64,000 nucleotides of DNA from Lepidurus packardi (Eukaryota; Arthropoda; Branchiopoda; Notostraca; Triopsidae): positions 1 to 64,000 of the forward strand of contig JAKZAN010000153.1 in the NCBI GenBank assembly GCA_023053545.1, read 5' to 3'. Shown one piece after another: positions 1 through 12,239 of the stretch. Made by a program: the position numbers and the translations under genes. The number at the start of each line of letters is the position of its first letter. Positions within the stretch are counted from its first letter, which is position 1. The notes under the pieces were generated by a model. That model was not told the DNA's origin. It saw only the letters and a list, made by a program, of their open reading frames with translations, and searched no databases.

Positions 1-1953
1 TGAAATTTCAATGAAATTTCCTTGAAATTTGCTTGTAATTTTACCTGAAATTTCCTCGAAATCTTATTGAAATTACACGGAAATTTCATTGAAATTACAT
101 GGAAATTTCATTGAAATTACACGGAAATTTCATTGAAATTTCGTTGAAATATGCTTGTAATTTTACCTGAAATTTCAATGGAATTTCGTTGAAATATGCT
201 TGTAATTTTACCTGAAATTTCAATGAAATTTCCTTGAAATTTGCTTGTAATTTTACCTGAAATTTCAATGAAATTTCCTTGAAATTTGCTTGTAATTTTA
301 CCTGAAATTTCAATGAAATTTCCTTAAAATTTGCTTTTAATTTTACCTGAAATTTCCTAGAAATCTTATTGAAATTACACGGAAATTTAATTGAAATTTC
401 GTTGAAATATTATTGAAATTACAATGAAATTTCATTGAAATTTCGTTAAAATATGCCTGTAATTTTACCTGAAATTTCAATGAAATTTCCTTGAAATTTG
501 CTTGTGATTTTACCTGAAATTTCCTCGAAATATTATTGAAATTACACGGAAATTTCATTGAAATTACACGGAAATTTCATTGAAATTACACGGAAATTTC
601 ATTGAAATTTCGTTGAAATATGCTTGTAATTTTACCTGAAATTTCAATGAAATTTCCTTGAAATTTGCTCGTAATTTTACCTGAAATTTCAATGAAATTT
701 CCTTAAAATTTGCTTTTAATTTTACCTGAAATTTCCTAGAAATCTTATTGAAATTACACTGAAATTTCAATGAAATTTCGTTGAAATATGCTTGTAATTT
801 TACCTGAAATTTCAATGAAATTTCGTTGAAATATGCTTGTAATTTTACCTGAAATTTCAATGAAATTTCCTTGAAGTTTGCTTGTAATTTTACCTGAAAT
901 TTCAATGAAATTTCCTTGAAATTTGCTTGTAATTTTACCTGAAATTTCAATGAAATTTCCTTGAAATTTGCTTGTAATTTTACCTGAAATTTCCTCGAAA
1001 TCTTATTGAAATTACACTGAAATTTCATTGAAATTTCGTTGAAATATGCTTGTAATTTTACCAGAAATTTCCTCGAAATCTTATTGAAATTACAATGAAA
1101 TTTCATTGAAATTTCGTTAAAATATGCCTGTAATTTTACCTGAAATTTCAATGAAATTTCCTTGAAATTTGCTTGTAATTTTACCTGAAATTTCCTCGAA
1201 ATCTTATTGAAATTACACGGAAATTTCATTGAAATTACATGGAAATTTCATTGAAATTACACGGAAATTTCATTGAAATTTCGTTGAAATATGCTTGTAA
1301 TTTTACCTGAAATTTCAATGGAATTTCGTTGAAATATGCTTGTAATTTTACCTGAAATTTCAATGAAATTTCCTTGAAATTTGCTTGTAATTTTACCTGA
1401 AATTTCAATGAAATTTCCTTGAAATTTGCTTGTAATTTTACCTGAAATTTCAATGAAATTTCCTTAAAATTTGCTTTTAATTTTACCTGAAATTTCCTAG
1501 AAATCTTATTGAAATTACACGGAAATTTAATTGAAATTTCGTTGAAATATTATTGAAATTACAATGAAATTTCATTGAAATTTCGTTAAAATATGCCTGT
1601 AATTTTACCTGAAATTTCAATGAAATTTCCTTGAAATTTGCTTGTGATTTTACCTGAAATTTCCTCGAAATATTATTGAAATTACACGGAAATTTCATTG
1701 AAATTACACGGAAATTTCATTGAAATTACACGGAAATTTCATTGAAATTTCGTTGAAATATGCTTGTAATTTTACCTGAAATTTCAATGAAATTTCCTTG
1801 AAATTTGCTCGTAATTTTACCTGAAATTTCAATGAAATTTCCTTAAAATTTGCTTTTAATTTTACCTGAAATTTCCTAGAAATCTTATTGAAATTACACT
1901 GAAATTTCAATGAAATTTCGTTGAAATATGCTTGTAATTTTACCTGAAATTTC
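1..1953. repeat. Satellite A higher-order duplication, 1,140-bp offset
   Basis: Positions 1-813 and 1141-1953 are identical line by line at an offset of exactly 1,140 bp; the first mismatch I see is at 814 versus 1954. Rare internal variants such as AATTACATGG, CAATGGAATTTC and the CTTGTGATTTTACC block are shared. A third, indel-bearing copy covers about 3540-4200: its offset from the 1141 copy changes from 2,426 to 2,460 across an extra stretch of about 34 bp near 3980. The true left end lies outside the window. Confidence 0.88.
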
Positions 1954-4900
1954 TATGAAATTTCCTTGAAATTTGCTTGTAATTTTACCTGAAATTTCCT
2001 CGAAATCTTATTGAAATTTGCTTGTAATTTTAACTGAAATTTCCTCGAAATCTTATTGAAATTACACTGAAATTTCATTGAAATTTCGTTGAAATATGCT
2101 TGTAATTTTACCTGAAATTTCCTCGAAATCTTATTGAAATTTCCTTGAAATTTGTTGTAATTTTACCTGAAATTTCCTCGAAATCTTATTGAAACTACAC
2201 TGAAATTTCATTGAAATTTCGTTTAAATATGCTTGTAATTTTACCTGAAATTTCCTTGAAATTTCCTCGAAATCTTATTGAAATTACACTGAAATTTCAT
2301 TGAAATTTCGTTGAAATATGCTTGTAATTTTACCTGAAATTTCAATGAAATTTCGTTGAAATTTGCTTGTAATTTTACCTGAAATTTCCTCGAAATCTTA
2401 TTGAAATTACACTGAAATTTCATTGAAATTTCGTTGAAATATGCTTGTAATTTTACCTGAAATTTCAATGAAATTTCGTTTAAATTTGCTTGTAATTTTA
2501 CCTGAAATTTCCTCGAAATCTTATTGAAATTACACTGAAATTTCAATGAAATTTCGTTGAAATATGCTTGTAATTTTACCTGAAATTTCAATGAAATTTC
2601 CTTGAAATTTGCTTGGAATTTTACCTGAAATTTCCTGGAAATCTTATTGAAATTACAATGAAATTTCATTGAAATTTCGTTGAAATATGCTTGTAATTTT
2701 ACCTGAAATTTCAATTAAATTTCCTTGAAATATGCGTGTAATTTTACCTGAAATTTCAATGAAATTTCCTTGAAATTTGCTTGTAATTTTACCCGAAATT
2801 TCCTCGAAATCTTATTGAAATTACACTGAAATTTCATTGAAATTTCGTTGAAATGTGCTTGTAATTTTACCTGAAATTTCAATGAAATTTCGTTGAAATA
2901 TGCTTGTAATTTTACCTGAAATTTTTTCGAAACCTTATTGAAATTTCCTTGAAATTTGCTTGTAATTTTACCTGAAATTTCAATGAAATTTCCTTGAAGT
3001 TTGCTTGTAATTTTAACTGAAATTTCAATGAAATTTCCTTGAAATTTGCTTGTAATTTTACCTGAAATTTCAATGAAATTTCCTTGAAATTTGCTTGTAA
3101 TTTTACCTGAAATTTCAATGAAATTTCCTTGAAATTTGCTTTTAATTTTACCTGAAATTTCCTAGAAATCTTATTGAAATTACACGGAAATTTCATTAAA
3201 ATTTCGTTGAAATATGCTTGTAATTTTACCTGAAATTTCAATGAAATTTCGTTGAAATATGCTTGTAATTTTACCTGAAATTTCAATGAAATTTCCTTGA
3301 AGTTTGCTTGTAATTTTACCTGAAATTTCAATGAAATTTCCTTGAAATTTGCTTGTAATTTTACCTGAAATTTCAATGAAATTTCCTTGAAATTTGCTTT
3401 TAATTTTACCTGAAATTTCCTAGAAATCTTATTGAAATTACACGGAAATTTAATTGAAATTTCGTTGAAATATGCTTGTAATTTTACCAGAAATTTCCTC
3501 GAAATCTTATTGAAATTACAATGAAATTTCATTGAAATTTCGTTAAAATATGCCTGTAATTTTACCTGAAATTTCAATGAAATTTCCTTGAAATTTGCTT
3601 GTAATTTTACCTGAAATTTCCTCGAAATCTTATTGAAATTACACGGAAATTTCATTGAAATTACATGGAAATTTCATTGAAATTACACGGAAATTTCATT
3701 GAAATTTCGTTGAAATATGCTTGTAATTTTACCTGAAATTTCAATGGAATTTCGTTGAAATATGCTTGTAATTTTACCTGAAATTTCAATGAAATTTCCT
3801 TGAAATTTGCTTGTAATTTTACCTGAAATTTCAATGAAATTTCCTTGAAATTTGCTTGTAATTTTACCTGAAATTTCAATGAAATTTCCTTAAAATTTGC
3901 TTTTAATTTTACCTGAAATTTCCTAGAAATCTTATTGAAATTACACGGAAATTTAATTGAAATTTCGTTGAAATATGCTTGTAATTTTACCTGAAATTTC
4001 CTTGAAATATTATTGAAATTACAATGAAATTTCATTGAAATTTCGTTAAAATATGCCTGTAATTTTACCTGAAATTTCAATGAAATTTCCTTGAAATTTG
4101 CTTGTGATTTTACCTGAAATTTCCTCGAAATATTATTGAAATTACACGGAAATTTCATTGAAATTACACGGAAATTTCATTGAAATTACACGGAAATTTC
4201 ATTGAAATTTCGTTGAAATATGCTTGTAATTTTACCTGAAATTTCAATGAAATTTCGTTGAAATATGCTTGTAATTTTACCTGAAATTTCAATGAAATTT
4301 GCTTGTAATTTTACCTGAAATTTCAATGAAATTTCCTTGAAATTTGCTTGTAATTTTACCTGAAATTTCCTCGAAATCTTATTGAAATTTGCTTGTAATT
4401 TTAACTGAAATTTCCTCGAAATCTTATTGAAATTACACTGAAATTTCATTGAAATTACACTGAAATTTCATTGAAATTACACTGAAATTTCATTGAAATT
4501 ACACTGAAATTTCATTGAAATTTCGTTGAAATATGCTTGTAATTTTACCTGAAATTTCAATGAAATTTCGTTGAAATATGCTTGTAATTTTACCTGAAAT
4601 TTCAATGAACTTTCCTTGAAGTTTGCTTGTAATTTTACCAGAAATTTCAATGAAATTTCCTTGAAATTTGCTTGTAATTTTACCTGAAATTTCAATGAAA
4701 TTTCCTTAAAATTTGCTTTTAATTTTACCTGAAATTTCCTAGAAATCTTATTGAAATTACACGGAAATTTAATTGAAATTTCGTTGAAATATGCTTGTAA
4801 TTTTACCTGAAATTTCCTTGAAATCTTATTGAAATTACAATGAAATTTCATTGAAATTTCGTTAAAATATGCCTGCAATTTTACCTGAAATTTCAATGAA

Positions 4901-7140
4901 ATTTCCTTGAAATTTGCTTGTAATTTTACCTGAAATTTCCTCGAAATCTTAGTGAAATTACACGGAAATTTCATTGAAATTACACGGAAATTTCATTGAA
5001 ATTTCGTTGAAATATGCTTGTAATTTTACCTGAAATTTCAATGAAATTTCGTTGAAATATGCTTGTAATTTTACCTGAAATTTCAATGAAATTTCCTTGA
5101 AATTTGCTTGTAATTTTACCTGAAATTTCAATGAAATTTCCTTGAAATTTGCTCGTAATTTTACCTGAAATTTCAATGAAATTTCCTTAAAATTTGCTTT
5201 TAATTTTACCTGAAATTTCCTAGAAATCTTATTGAAATTACACTGAAATTTCGTTGAAATATGCTTGTAATTTTACCTGAAATTTCTATGAAATTTCCTT
5301 GAAATTTGCTTGTAATTTTACCTGAAATTTCCTCGAAATCTTATTGAAATTTGCTTGTAATTTTAACTGAAATTTCCTCGAAATCTTATTGAAATTACAC
5401 TGAAATTTCATTGAAATTTCGTTGAAATATGCTTGTAATTTTACCTGAAATTTCCTCGATATCTTATTGAAATTTCCTTGAAATTTGTTGTAATTTTACC
5501 TGAAATTTCCTCGAAATCTTATTGAAACTACACTGAAATTTCATTGAAATTTCGTTTAAATATGCTTGTAATTTTACCTGAAATTTCCTTGAAATTTCCT
5601 CGAAATCTTATTGAAATTACACTGAAATTTCATTGAAATTTCGTTGAAATATGCTTGTAATTTTACCTGAAATTTCAATGAAATTTCGTTGAAATTTGCT
5701 TGTAATTTTACCTGAAATTTCCTCGAAATCTTATTGAAATTACACTGAAATTTCATTGAAATTTCGTTGAAATATGCTTGTAATTTTACCTGAAATTTCA
5801 ATGAAATTTCGTTGAAATTTGCTTGTAATTTTACCTGAAATTTCCTCGAAATCTTATTGAAATTACACTGAAATTTCATTGAAATTTCGTTGAAATATGC
5901 TTGTAATTTTACCTGAAATTTCAATGAAATTTCCTTGAAATTTGCTTGTAATTTTACCTGAAATTTCCTCGAAATCTTATTGAAATTTGCTTGTAATTTT
6001 ACCTGAAATTTCCTCGAAATCTTATTGAAATTACACTGAAATTTCATTGAAATTTCGTTGAAATATGCTTGTAATTTTACCTGAAATTTCAATGAAATTT
6101 CCTTGAAATTTGCTTGTAATTTTACCTGAAATTTCCTCGAAATCTTATTGAAATTTCCTTGAAATTTGCTTGTAATTTTACCTGAAATTTCAATGAAATT
6201 TCCTTGAAATTTGCTTGTAATTTTACCTGAAATTTCAATGAAATTTCCTTGAAATTTGCTTGTAATTTTACCTGAAATTTCAATGAAATTTCCTTGAAGT
6301 TTGCTTGTAATTTTACCTGAAATTTCAATGAAATTTAATTGAAATTTGCTTGTAATTTTACCTGAAATTTCAATGAAATTTCCTTGAAATTTGCTTGTAA
6401 TTTTACCTGAAATTTCCTTGAAATTTGCTTGTAATTTTACCTGAAATTTCCTCGAAATCTTATTGAAATTACACTGAAATTTCATTGAAATTTCGTTGAA
6501 ATATGCTTGTAATTTTACCTGAAATTTCAATGAAATTTCCTTGAAATTTGCTTGTAATTTTACCTGAAATTTCCTCGAAATCTTATTGAAATTACACTGA
6601 AATTTCATTGAAATTTCGTTGAAATATGCTTGAAATTTTACCTGAAATTTCAATGAAATTTCCTTGAAATTTGCTTGTAATTTTACCTGAAATTTCCTCG
6701 AAATCTTATTGAAATTTGCTTGTAATTTTACCTGAAATTTCCTCGAAATCTTATTGAAATTACACTGAAATTTCATTGAAATTTCTTTGAAATATGCTTG
6801 TAATTTTACCTGAAATTTCCTTGAAATCATATTGAAATTACACTGAAATTTCAATGAAATTTCGTTGAAATATGCTTGTAATTTTACCTGAAATTTCTAT
6901 GAAATTTCCTTGAAATTTGCTTGTAATTTTACCTGAAATTTCCTCGAAATCTTATTGAAATTTGCTTGTAATTTTAACTGAAATTTCCTCGAAATCTTAT
7001 TGAAATTACACTGAAATTTCATTGAAATTTCGTTGAAATATGCTTGTAATTTTACCTGAAATTTCCTCGAAATCTTATTGAAATTTCCTTGAAATTTGTT
7101 GTAATTTTACCTGAAATTTCCTCGAAATCTTATTGAAATT
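1900..7140. repeat. Satellite A dispersed sub-block with TTCTATGAAATTTCC marker
   Basis: A block of roughly 300 bp recurs starting near 1900, 5230 and 6840. It is marked by the rare variant ATTTCTATGAAATTTCC followed by TTGTAATTTTAACTG (A for C in the punctuation block) and by the 1-bp-shortened TTGAAATTTGTTGTAA. The three copies show that higher-order blocks in satellite A are interspersed as well as directly tandem. The interval given spans all three copies. Confidence 0.7.
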
Positions 7141-9758
7141 ACACTGAAATTTCATTGAAATTTCGTTTAAATATGCTTGTAATTTTACCTGAAATTTCCT
7201 TCAAATTTGCTTGTAATTTTACCTGAAATTTCCTTGAAATTTGCTTGTAATTTTACCTGAAATTTCCTCGAAATCTTATTGAAATTACACTGAAATTTCA
7301 TTGAAATTTCGTTGAAATATGCTTGTAATTTTACCTGAAATTTCAATGAAATTTCGTTGAAATTTGCTTGTAATTTTACCTGAAATTTCCTCGAAATCTT
7401 ATTGAAATTACACTGAAATTTCATTGAAATTTCGTTGAAATATGCTTGTAATTTTACCTGAAATTTCAATGAAATTTCGTTGAAATTTGCTTGTAATTTT
7501 ACCTTAAATTTCCTCGAAATCTTATTGAAATTACACTGAAATTTCATTGAAATTTCGTTGAAATATGCTTGTAATTTTACCTGAAATTTCAATGAAATTT
7601 CCTTGAAATTTGCTTGTAATTTTACCTGAAATTTCCTCGAAATCTTATTGAAATTTGCTTGTAATTTTACCTGAAATTTCCTCGAAATCTTATTGAAATT
7701 ACACTGAAATTTCATTGAAATTTCGTTGAAATATGCTTGTAATTTTACCAGAATTTCCTCGAAATCTTATTGAAATTTCCTTGAAATTTGCTTGTAATTT
7801 TACCTGAAATTTCTTCGAAATCTTATTGAAATTACACTGAAATTTCATTGAAATTACACTGAAATTTCATTGAAATTTCGTTGAAATATACTTGTAATTT
7901 TACCTGAAATTTCAATGAAATTTCGTTTAAATATGCTTGTAATTTTACCTGAAATTTCAATGAAATTTCCTTGAAGTTTGCTTGTAATTTTACCTGAAAT
8001 TTCAATGAAATTTCCTTGAAATTTGCTTGTAATTTTACCTGAAATTTCAATGAAATTTCCTTGAAATTTGCTTGTAATTTTACCTGAAATTTCCTTGAAA
8101 TTTGCTTGTAATTTTACCTGAAATTTCCTCGAAATCTTATTGAAATTACACTGAAATTTCATTGAAATTTCGTTGAAATATGCTTGTAATTTTACCTGAA
8201 ATTTCAATGAAATTTCCTTGAAATTTGCTTGTAATTTTACCTGAAATTTCCTCGAAATCTTATTGAAATTTGCTTGTAATTTTACCTGAAATTTCCTCGA
8301 AATCTTATTGAAATTACACTGAAATTTCATTGAAATTTCGTTGAAATATGCTTGTAATTTTACCTGAAATTTCCTTCAAATTTGCTTGTAATTTTACCGG
8401 AAATTTCCTCGAAATCTTATTGAAATTTCCTTGAAATTTGTTGTAATTTTACCTGAAATTTCCTCGAAATCTTATTGAAATTACACTGAAATTTCATTGA
8501 AATTTCGTTTAAATATGCTTGTAATTTTACCTGAAATTTCCTTCAAATTTGCTTGTAATTTTACCTGAAATTTCCTTGAAATTTGCTTGTAATTTTACCT
8601 GAAATTTCCTCGAAATCTTATTGAAATTACACTGAAATTTCATTGAAATTTCGTTGAAATATGCTTGTAATTTTACCTGAAATTTCAATGAAATTTCGTT
8701 GAAATTTGCTTGTAATTTTACCTGAAATTTCCTCGAAATCTTATTGAAATTACACTGAAATTTCATTGAAATTTCGTTGAAATATGCTTGTAATTTTACC
8801 TGAAATTTCAATGAAATTTCGTTGAAATTTGCTTGTAATTTTACCTGAAATTTCCTCGAAATCTTATTGAAATTACACTGAAATTTCATTGAAATTTCGT
8901 TGAAATATGCTTGTAATTTTACCTGAAATTTCAATGAAATTTCCTTGAAATTTGCTTGTAATTTTACCTGAAATTTCCTCGAAATCTTATTGAAATTTGC
9001 TTGTAATTTTACCTGAAATTTCCTCGAAATCTTATTGAAATTACACTGAAATTTCATTGAAATTTCGTTGAAATATGCTTGTAATTTTACCAGAATTTCC
9101 TCGAAATCTTATTGAAATTTCCTTGAAATTTGCTTGTAATTTTACCTGAAATTTCTTCGAAATCTTATTGAAATTACACTGAAATTTCATTGAAATTACA
9201 CTGAAATTTCATTGAAATTTCGTTGAAATATGCTTGTAATTTTACCTGAAATTTCAATGAAATTTCGTTTAAATATGCTTGTAATTTTACCTGAAATTTC
9301 AATGAAATTTCCTTGAAGTTTGCTTGTAATTTTACCTGAAATTTCAATGAAATTTCCTTGAAATTTGCTTGTAATTTTACCTGAAATTTCAATGAAATTT
9401 CCTTGAAATTTGCTTGTAATTTTACCTGAAATTTCCTTGAAATTTGCTTGTAATTTTACCTGAAATTTCCTCGAAATCTTATTGAAATTACACTGAAATT
9501 TCATTGAAATTTCGTTGAAATATGCTTGTAATTTTACCTGAAATTTCAATGAAATTTCCTTGAAATTTGCTTGTAATTTTACCTGAAATTTCCTCGAAAT
9601 CTTATTGAAATTTGCTTGTAATTTTACCTGAAATTTCCTCGAAATCTTATTGAAATTACACTGAAATTTCATTGAAATTTCGTTGAAATATGCTTGTAAT
9701 TTTACCTGAAATTTCCTTCAAATTTGCTTGTAATTTTACCGGAAATTTCCTCGAAATC
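7058..9758. repeat. Satellite A tandem duplication, 1,342-bp period
   Basis: Positions 7058-8416 match 8400-9758 at a constant offset of 1,342 bp. At least two single-base differences are visible, one of them ACCTTAAATTTCC near 7502 against ACCTGAAATTTCC near 8844. The diagnostic shortened block TTGAAATTTGTTGTAA (near 7090 and 8432) and the variant CCTTCAAATTTGC occur in both copies. This is a two-copy higher-order repeat at the right end of the array. Confidence 0.88.
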
Positions 9759-9893
9759 ATATTGAAATTACACCGAAATTTCATTGAAATTTCGTTGAAA
9801 TATGGTTGTAATTTTACCTGAAATTTCAATGAAATATCCCTAAAATATGCTTGTAATTTTACAAGAAATTTCAATGAAATATCCTTAAAATAT

Positions 9894-9910
9894 GCTATCC
9901 TTATATGCTT
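9894..9910. other. Junction between satellite A and satellite B
   Basis: The last recognisable satellite A modules (about 9820-9893) are degraded, with ATATCC replacing ATTTCC twice. A 17-bp segment then leads into the first satellite B monomer at 9911 (AATACCTTACGGATTG). The string CCTTA occurs on both sides (end of A near 9883 and 9899, core of B near 9914), so a short-homology junction is possible, but in sequence this poor in complexity the match could be chance. Confidence 0.6.
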
Positions 9911-10370
9911 AATACCTTACGGATTGAATTAAATCCTTACGGACTTAATTAATTCCTTACGGACTTAATTAATTACTTACGGACTGAATTAATTCCTTAC
10001 GGATTTAATTAATTCCCTACGGACTGAATCAATTCCTTACGGACTGAATTAATTCCTTACGGACTGAATTATTTCCTTACGGACTAAATTAATTCTTTAG
10101 GATTGATTGAATTCCATTCTTACTGAATTAATTCCTTACGGACTGAACTATTTCCTTACGGACTGAATTAATTCTTTAGGATTGATTGAATTCCATTCTT
10201 ACTGAATTAATTCCTTACGGACTGAATCAATTCCTTACGGACTGAATCATTTCCTTACGGACTGAATTAATTCTTTAGGATTGATTGAATTCCTTTCTTA
10301 CTGAATTAATTTCATACGTACGGAATTAATTCTTTACGGACTTAATTAATTCCTTACGGACTGAATTAAT

Positions 10371-11150
10371 TACTTAATTAATTCCTTACGGACTGAATTA
10401 ATTTCATACGGACTGAATTAATTCATTACGGACTTAATTAATCGATTTCGGACTGAATTAATTCATTATGGACTTAACTAATTCCGTAAGGAATGAATGA
10501 ATTAATTACGGACTAAGTTAATTCCTTACGGACTGAAATAATTCGTTACTGACTGAAATAATTCCTTACTGACTGAATTAATTCCTTACGGACGGAATTA
10601 ATTCCTTACGGACTGAATTAATTCCTTACGGACTGAATTAATTCCTTACGGACTGAATTAATTCTTTAGGATTGATTGAATTCCATTCTTACTGAATTAA
10701 TTCCTTACGGACTGAATTAATTCCTTACGTACTGAAGTTATTAGTTACGGATTGAAATAATTCCTTACGGACTGAATTAAGTCCTTACGGTCTGAATTAA
10801 TTCCTTACGGACTGAATTATTTCCTTACGGACTGAATTAATTCTTTAGGATTGATTGAATTCCTTTCCTAATGAATTATTTCCTTACGGACTGAATTAAT
10901 TCCTTACGGACTGAATTCATTACTTAATTAATTCCTTACGGACTGAATTAATTTCATACGGACTGAATTAATTCATTACGGACTTAATTAATCGATTTCG
11001 GACTGAATTAATTCATTATGGACTTAACTAATTCCGTGAGGAAAGAATGAATTAATTACGGACTGAGTTAATTCCTTACGGACTGAAATAATTCCTTACT
11101 GACTGAAATAATTCCTTACTGACTGAATTAATTCCTTACGGACGGAATTA
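10371..11150. repeat. Satellite B higher-order duplication, 550-bp offset
   Basis: A block containing the rare ATCGATTTCGG variant and the GAATGAATGAATTAATTACGG block occurs at about 10371-10600 and again at about 10921-11150, offset 550 bp. Small differences separate the copies, for example CCGTAAGGAATG at 10484 against CCGTGAGGAAAG at 11034. Confidence 0.75.
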
Positions 11151-12239
11151 ATTCCTTACGGACTGAATTAATTCCTTACGGACTGAATTAATTCCTTACG
11201 GACTGAATCAATTCCTTACGGACTGAATTAATTCCTTACGGACTGAATTAATTCTTTAGGATTGATTGAATTCCATTCTTACTGAATTAATTCCTTACGG
11301 ACTGAATTAATTCCTTACGGACTGAAATAATACCTTACGGACTGAATTAAATCCTTACGGACTGAATTAATTCCTTACGGACTTAATTAATTCCTTACGG
11401 ACTGAATTAATTCTTTAGGATTGATTGAATTCCTTTCTTACTGAATTAATTTCATACGTACGGAATTAATTCTTTACGGACTTAATTAATTCCTTACGGA
11501 CTTAATTAATTCCTTACGTACTTAATTAAATTCTTTACGGTCTGAATTAATTCCTTACGGACTGAATCATTTCCTTAAGGACTGAATTAATTCTTTAGGA
11601 TTGATTGAATTCCATTCTTACTGAATTAATTCCTTACGGACTGAACTATTTCCTTACGGACTGAATTAATTCTTTAGGATTGATTGAATTCCAATCTTAC
11701 TGAAATAATTCCTTACGGACTGAATTAATTCCTTACGGACTGAATCAATTCCTTACGGACTGAATTAATTCCTTACGGACTGAATTAATTCCTTACGGAC
11801 TGAATCATTTCCTTACGGACTGAATTAATTCTTTAGGATTGATTGAATTCCTTTCTTACTGAATTAATTTCATACGGACGGAATTAATTCTTTACGGACT
11901 TAATTAATTCCTTACGGACTTAATTAATTCCTTACGTACTTAATTAATTCTTTACGGTCTGAATTAATTCCTTACGGACTGAATTATTTCCTTACGGACT
12001 GAATTAATTCTTTAGGATTGATTGAATTCCTTTCTTAATGAATTAATTCCTTACGGACTGAATTAATTCCTTAATTAATTCTTTACGGACTGAATTAATT
12101 TCATACGGACTGAATTAATTCCTTACGTACTGAACTTATTCCTTACGGACTGAATTAATTCCTTACGGACTGAATTAATTCCTTACGGACTGAATTAATT
12201 CCTTACGGACTGAATTAATACCTTACGGACTGAATTAAA

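Larger units (their letters stand above)
1..9893. repeat. Satellite A: 11-bp GAAATTTC-module array
   Basis: The stretch is one tandem array. The basic module is 11 bp of the form (T/A)TGAAATTNNN, in which GAAATTTC is a perfect 8-bp palindrome. Every few modules a 13-bp block, TTGTAATTTTACC, punctuates the array. Two compound units dominate: 45 bp (three modules plus the 13-bp block) and 78 bp (six modules plus the 13-bp block, including the variants TCGAAATCTTA, TTGAAATTACA, CTGAAATTTCA and TTGAAATATGC). Both lengths are multiples of three, so the minus strand stays open for long runs (up to 426 codons at 5574-6854), giving 15- and 26-residue repeats rich in K, F, N, Q and I. I read these as by-products of repeat length, not genes: several frames of the same repeat are open, and no other coding signal is present. 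The array runs off the left edge of the window. Confidence 0.95.

Noticed and set aside
5574-6854. 426-codon open frame on the minus strand in satellite A (and about twenty shorter ones between 95 and 9874)
   Set aside because: It is made wholly of 15- and 26-residue repeats that mirror the 45- and 78-bp DNA units; several frames of the same repeat are open; there is no domain or gene structure. Unit lengths divisible by three explain it.
9897-9918. Junction microhomology (CCTTA) as proof of the joining mechanism
   Set aside because: Five matching bases in low-complexity AT-rich repeats are expected by chance.
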